The notes under the pieces: generated by a model | Database searches by the model: none | What the model was told of the DNA's origin: nothing | The model's input: only the letters and a program-made list of their open reading frames with translations | DNA from: Deltaproteobacteria bacterium | Lineage (GTDB): Bacteria > Myxococcota_A > UBA9160 > UBA6930 | DNA: 63,540 nt | Reading direction: 5' to 3' | NCBI GenBank assembly: GCA_029261815.1 | Contig: JAJDAQ010000130.1 | Coordinates: 1 to 63,540, forward strand | In this document: piece after piece, positions 63,247 to 63,540 of the stretch | How positions within the stretch are numbered: position 1 is the stretch's first letter | Layout: every line of letters starts with the position of its first letter | Position numbers and translations under genes: made by a program

Positions 63247-63540
63247 ATGAGCGAAGCAAAACATGTGACCGCGGGCGATCTCCAGATGTACGCACACGAC
63301 ACCGGCGGGACGGGCCGACCCTTCGTGCTCGTCCACGGCTTCACGGGGTCGAGCGACGACTTCGTCGATGTGCTGCCGGCCTTGGCCCAGCATGGCCGAA
63401 CCGTGGCGTTCGACAACCGCGGCCACGGCGACACCACGAATCCGGGCACCGGGTATACGCTGGAGCAGATGGCGGCCGACGTGGGCGCCGGACTCGACGC
63501 CCTCGGCGTCGACGAGTGCGACCTGCTGGGGCACAGCCTG
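63247..63540 (+). CDS. alpha/beta hydrolase, truncated by the window end
   Basis: The first 98 residues of an alpha/beta hydrolase: FVLVHGFTGSSDDF for the oxyanion segment, FDNRGHGDT, and the nucleophile elbow beginning GHSL at the very edge. The frame is open to the end with no stop, so the gene continues outside. Substrate unknown. Confidence 0.85.
   Translation, partial: MSEAKHVTAGDLQMYAHDTGGTGRPFVLVHGFTGSSDDFVDVLPALAQHGRTVAFDNRGHGDTTNPGTGYTLEQMAADVGAGLDALGVDECDLLGHSL

Overview
The window is a contiguous piece of a GC-rich (about two-thirds GC by eye), densely coded Gram-negative bacterial chromosome. No rRNA, tRNA, transposase, phage gene or CRISPR array is visible. MurQ, a bifunctional PBP1A, lipobox proteins, a GspA/GspB pair, glutathione synthetase, a glutathione transferase, several acyl-CoA dehydrogenases and two luciferase-like flavin oxidoreductases together suggest a 'deltaproteobacterial-type' lineage (Myxococcota, Desulfobacterota or Binatota-like). 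That placement is an inference.

Layout. 1-10 kb: murQ, mutS2, an FAD amine-oxidase-family enzyme, an ECF sigma factor operon (sigma, small membrane protein, zinc-ribbon PspC protein), a rare alpha-galactosidase-like/HAD phosphatase fusion and a homocysteine S-methyltransferase family gene. 10-20 kb: an intergenic sigma-54-like promoter followed by a nested hairpin, an MFS transporter with folC, an NRDE protein coupled to a small Cys protein, a patatin, a lipoprotein with Asp-rich repeats and a DUF3604 lipoprotein. 20-31 kb: enoyl-CoA hydratase, SDR, thioesterase, gshB, PBP1A, HAD phosphatase, histidine kinase, hydrolase, nth, Nudix and an LLM oxidoreductase. 31-40 kb: rhomboid-Sir2-DUF4097-M20 operon, the GspA/GspB pair, a type II pantothenate kinase and an AMIN-domain protein. 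40-44 kb: a metal-receptor/ArsA/ArsA/zinc-ribbon operon preceded by a repeat- and hairpin-rich leader. 44-51 kb: acyl-CoA dehydrogenases, an unknown protein and a MaoC dehydratase, facing an LLM oxidoreductase, a thioesterase and a ketopantoate reductase-like gene. 51-63.5 kb: pyrE with an acyl-CoA dehydrogenase, a 42-residue basic ORF, a long inverted-repeat element, pyrF, tgt, a two-gene nucleotidyltransferase module behind a palindromic operator, GST/dienelactone hydrolase, ychF, rnhA, and a final group ending in a truncated alpha/beta hydrolase.

Genes are packed into short operons with 4-base start/stop overlaps (ATGA, GTGA, TTGA). Three convergent pairs overlap at their stop codons. Many genes without a Shine-Dalgarno instead have a TANNNT hexamer 6-8 bases before the start codon, which suggests widespread leaderless transcripts; this helped choose several GTG and TTG starts.

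The best candidates for something undescribed are the possible sigma-54 small RNA locus (10194-10300), the structured leader of the ArsA operon (43705-43948), the palindrome-controlled nucleotidyltransferase pair (55862-56984), the GH36-HAD fusion (6502-9159) and the inverted-repeat element (53513-53670). All functional statements come from reading translated sequence and family knowledge; no database search was run.
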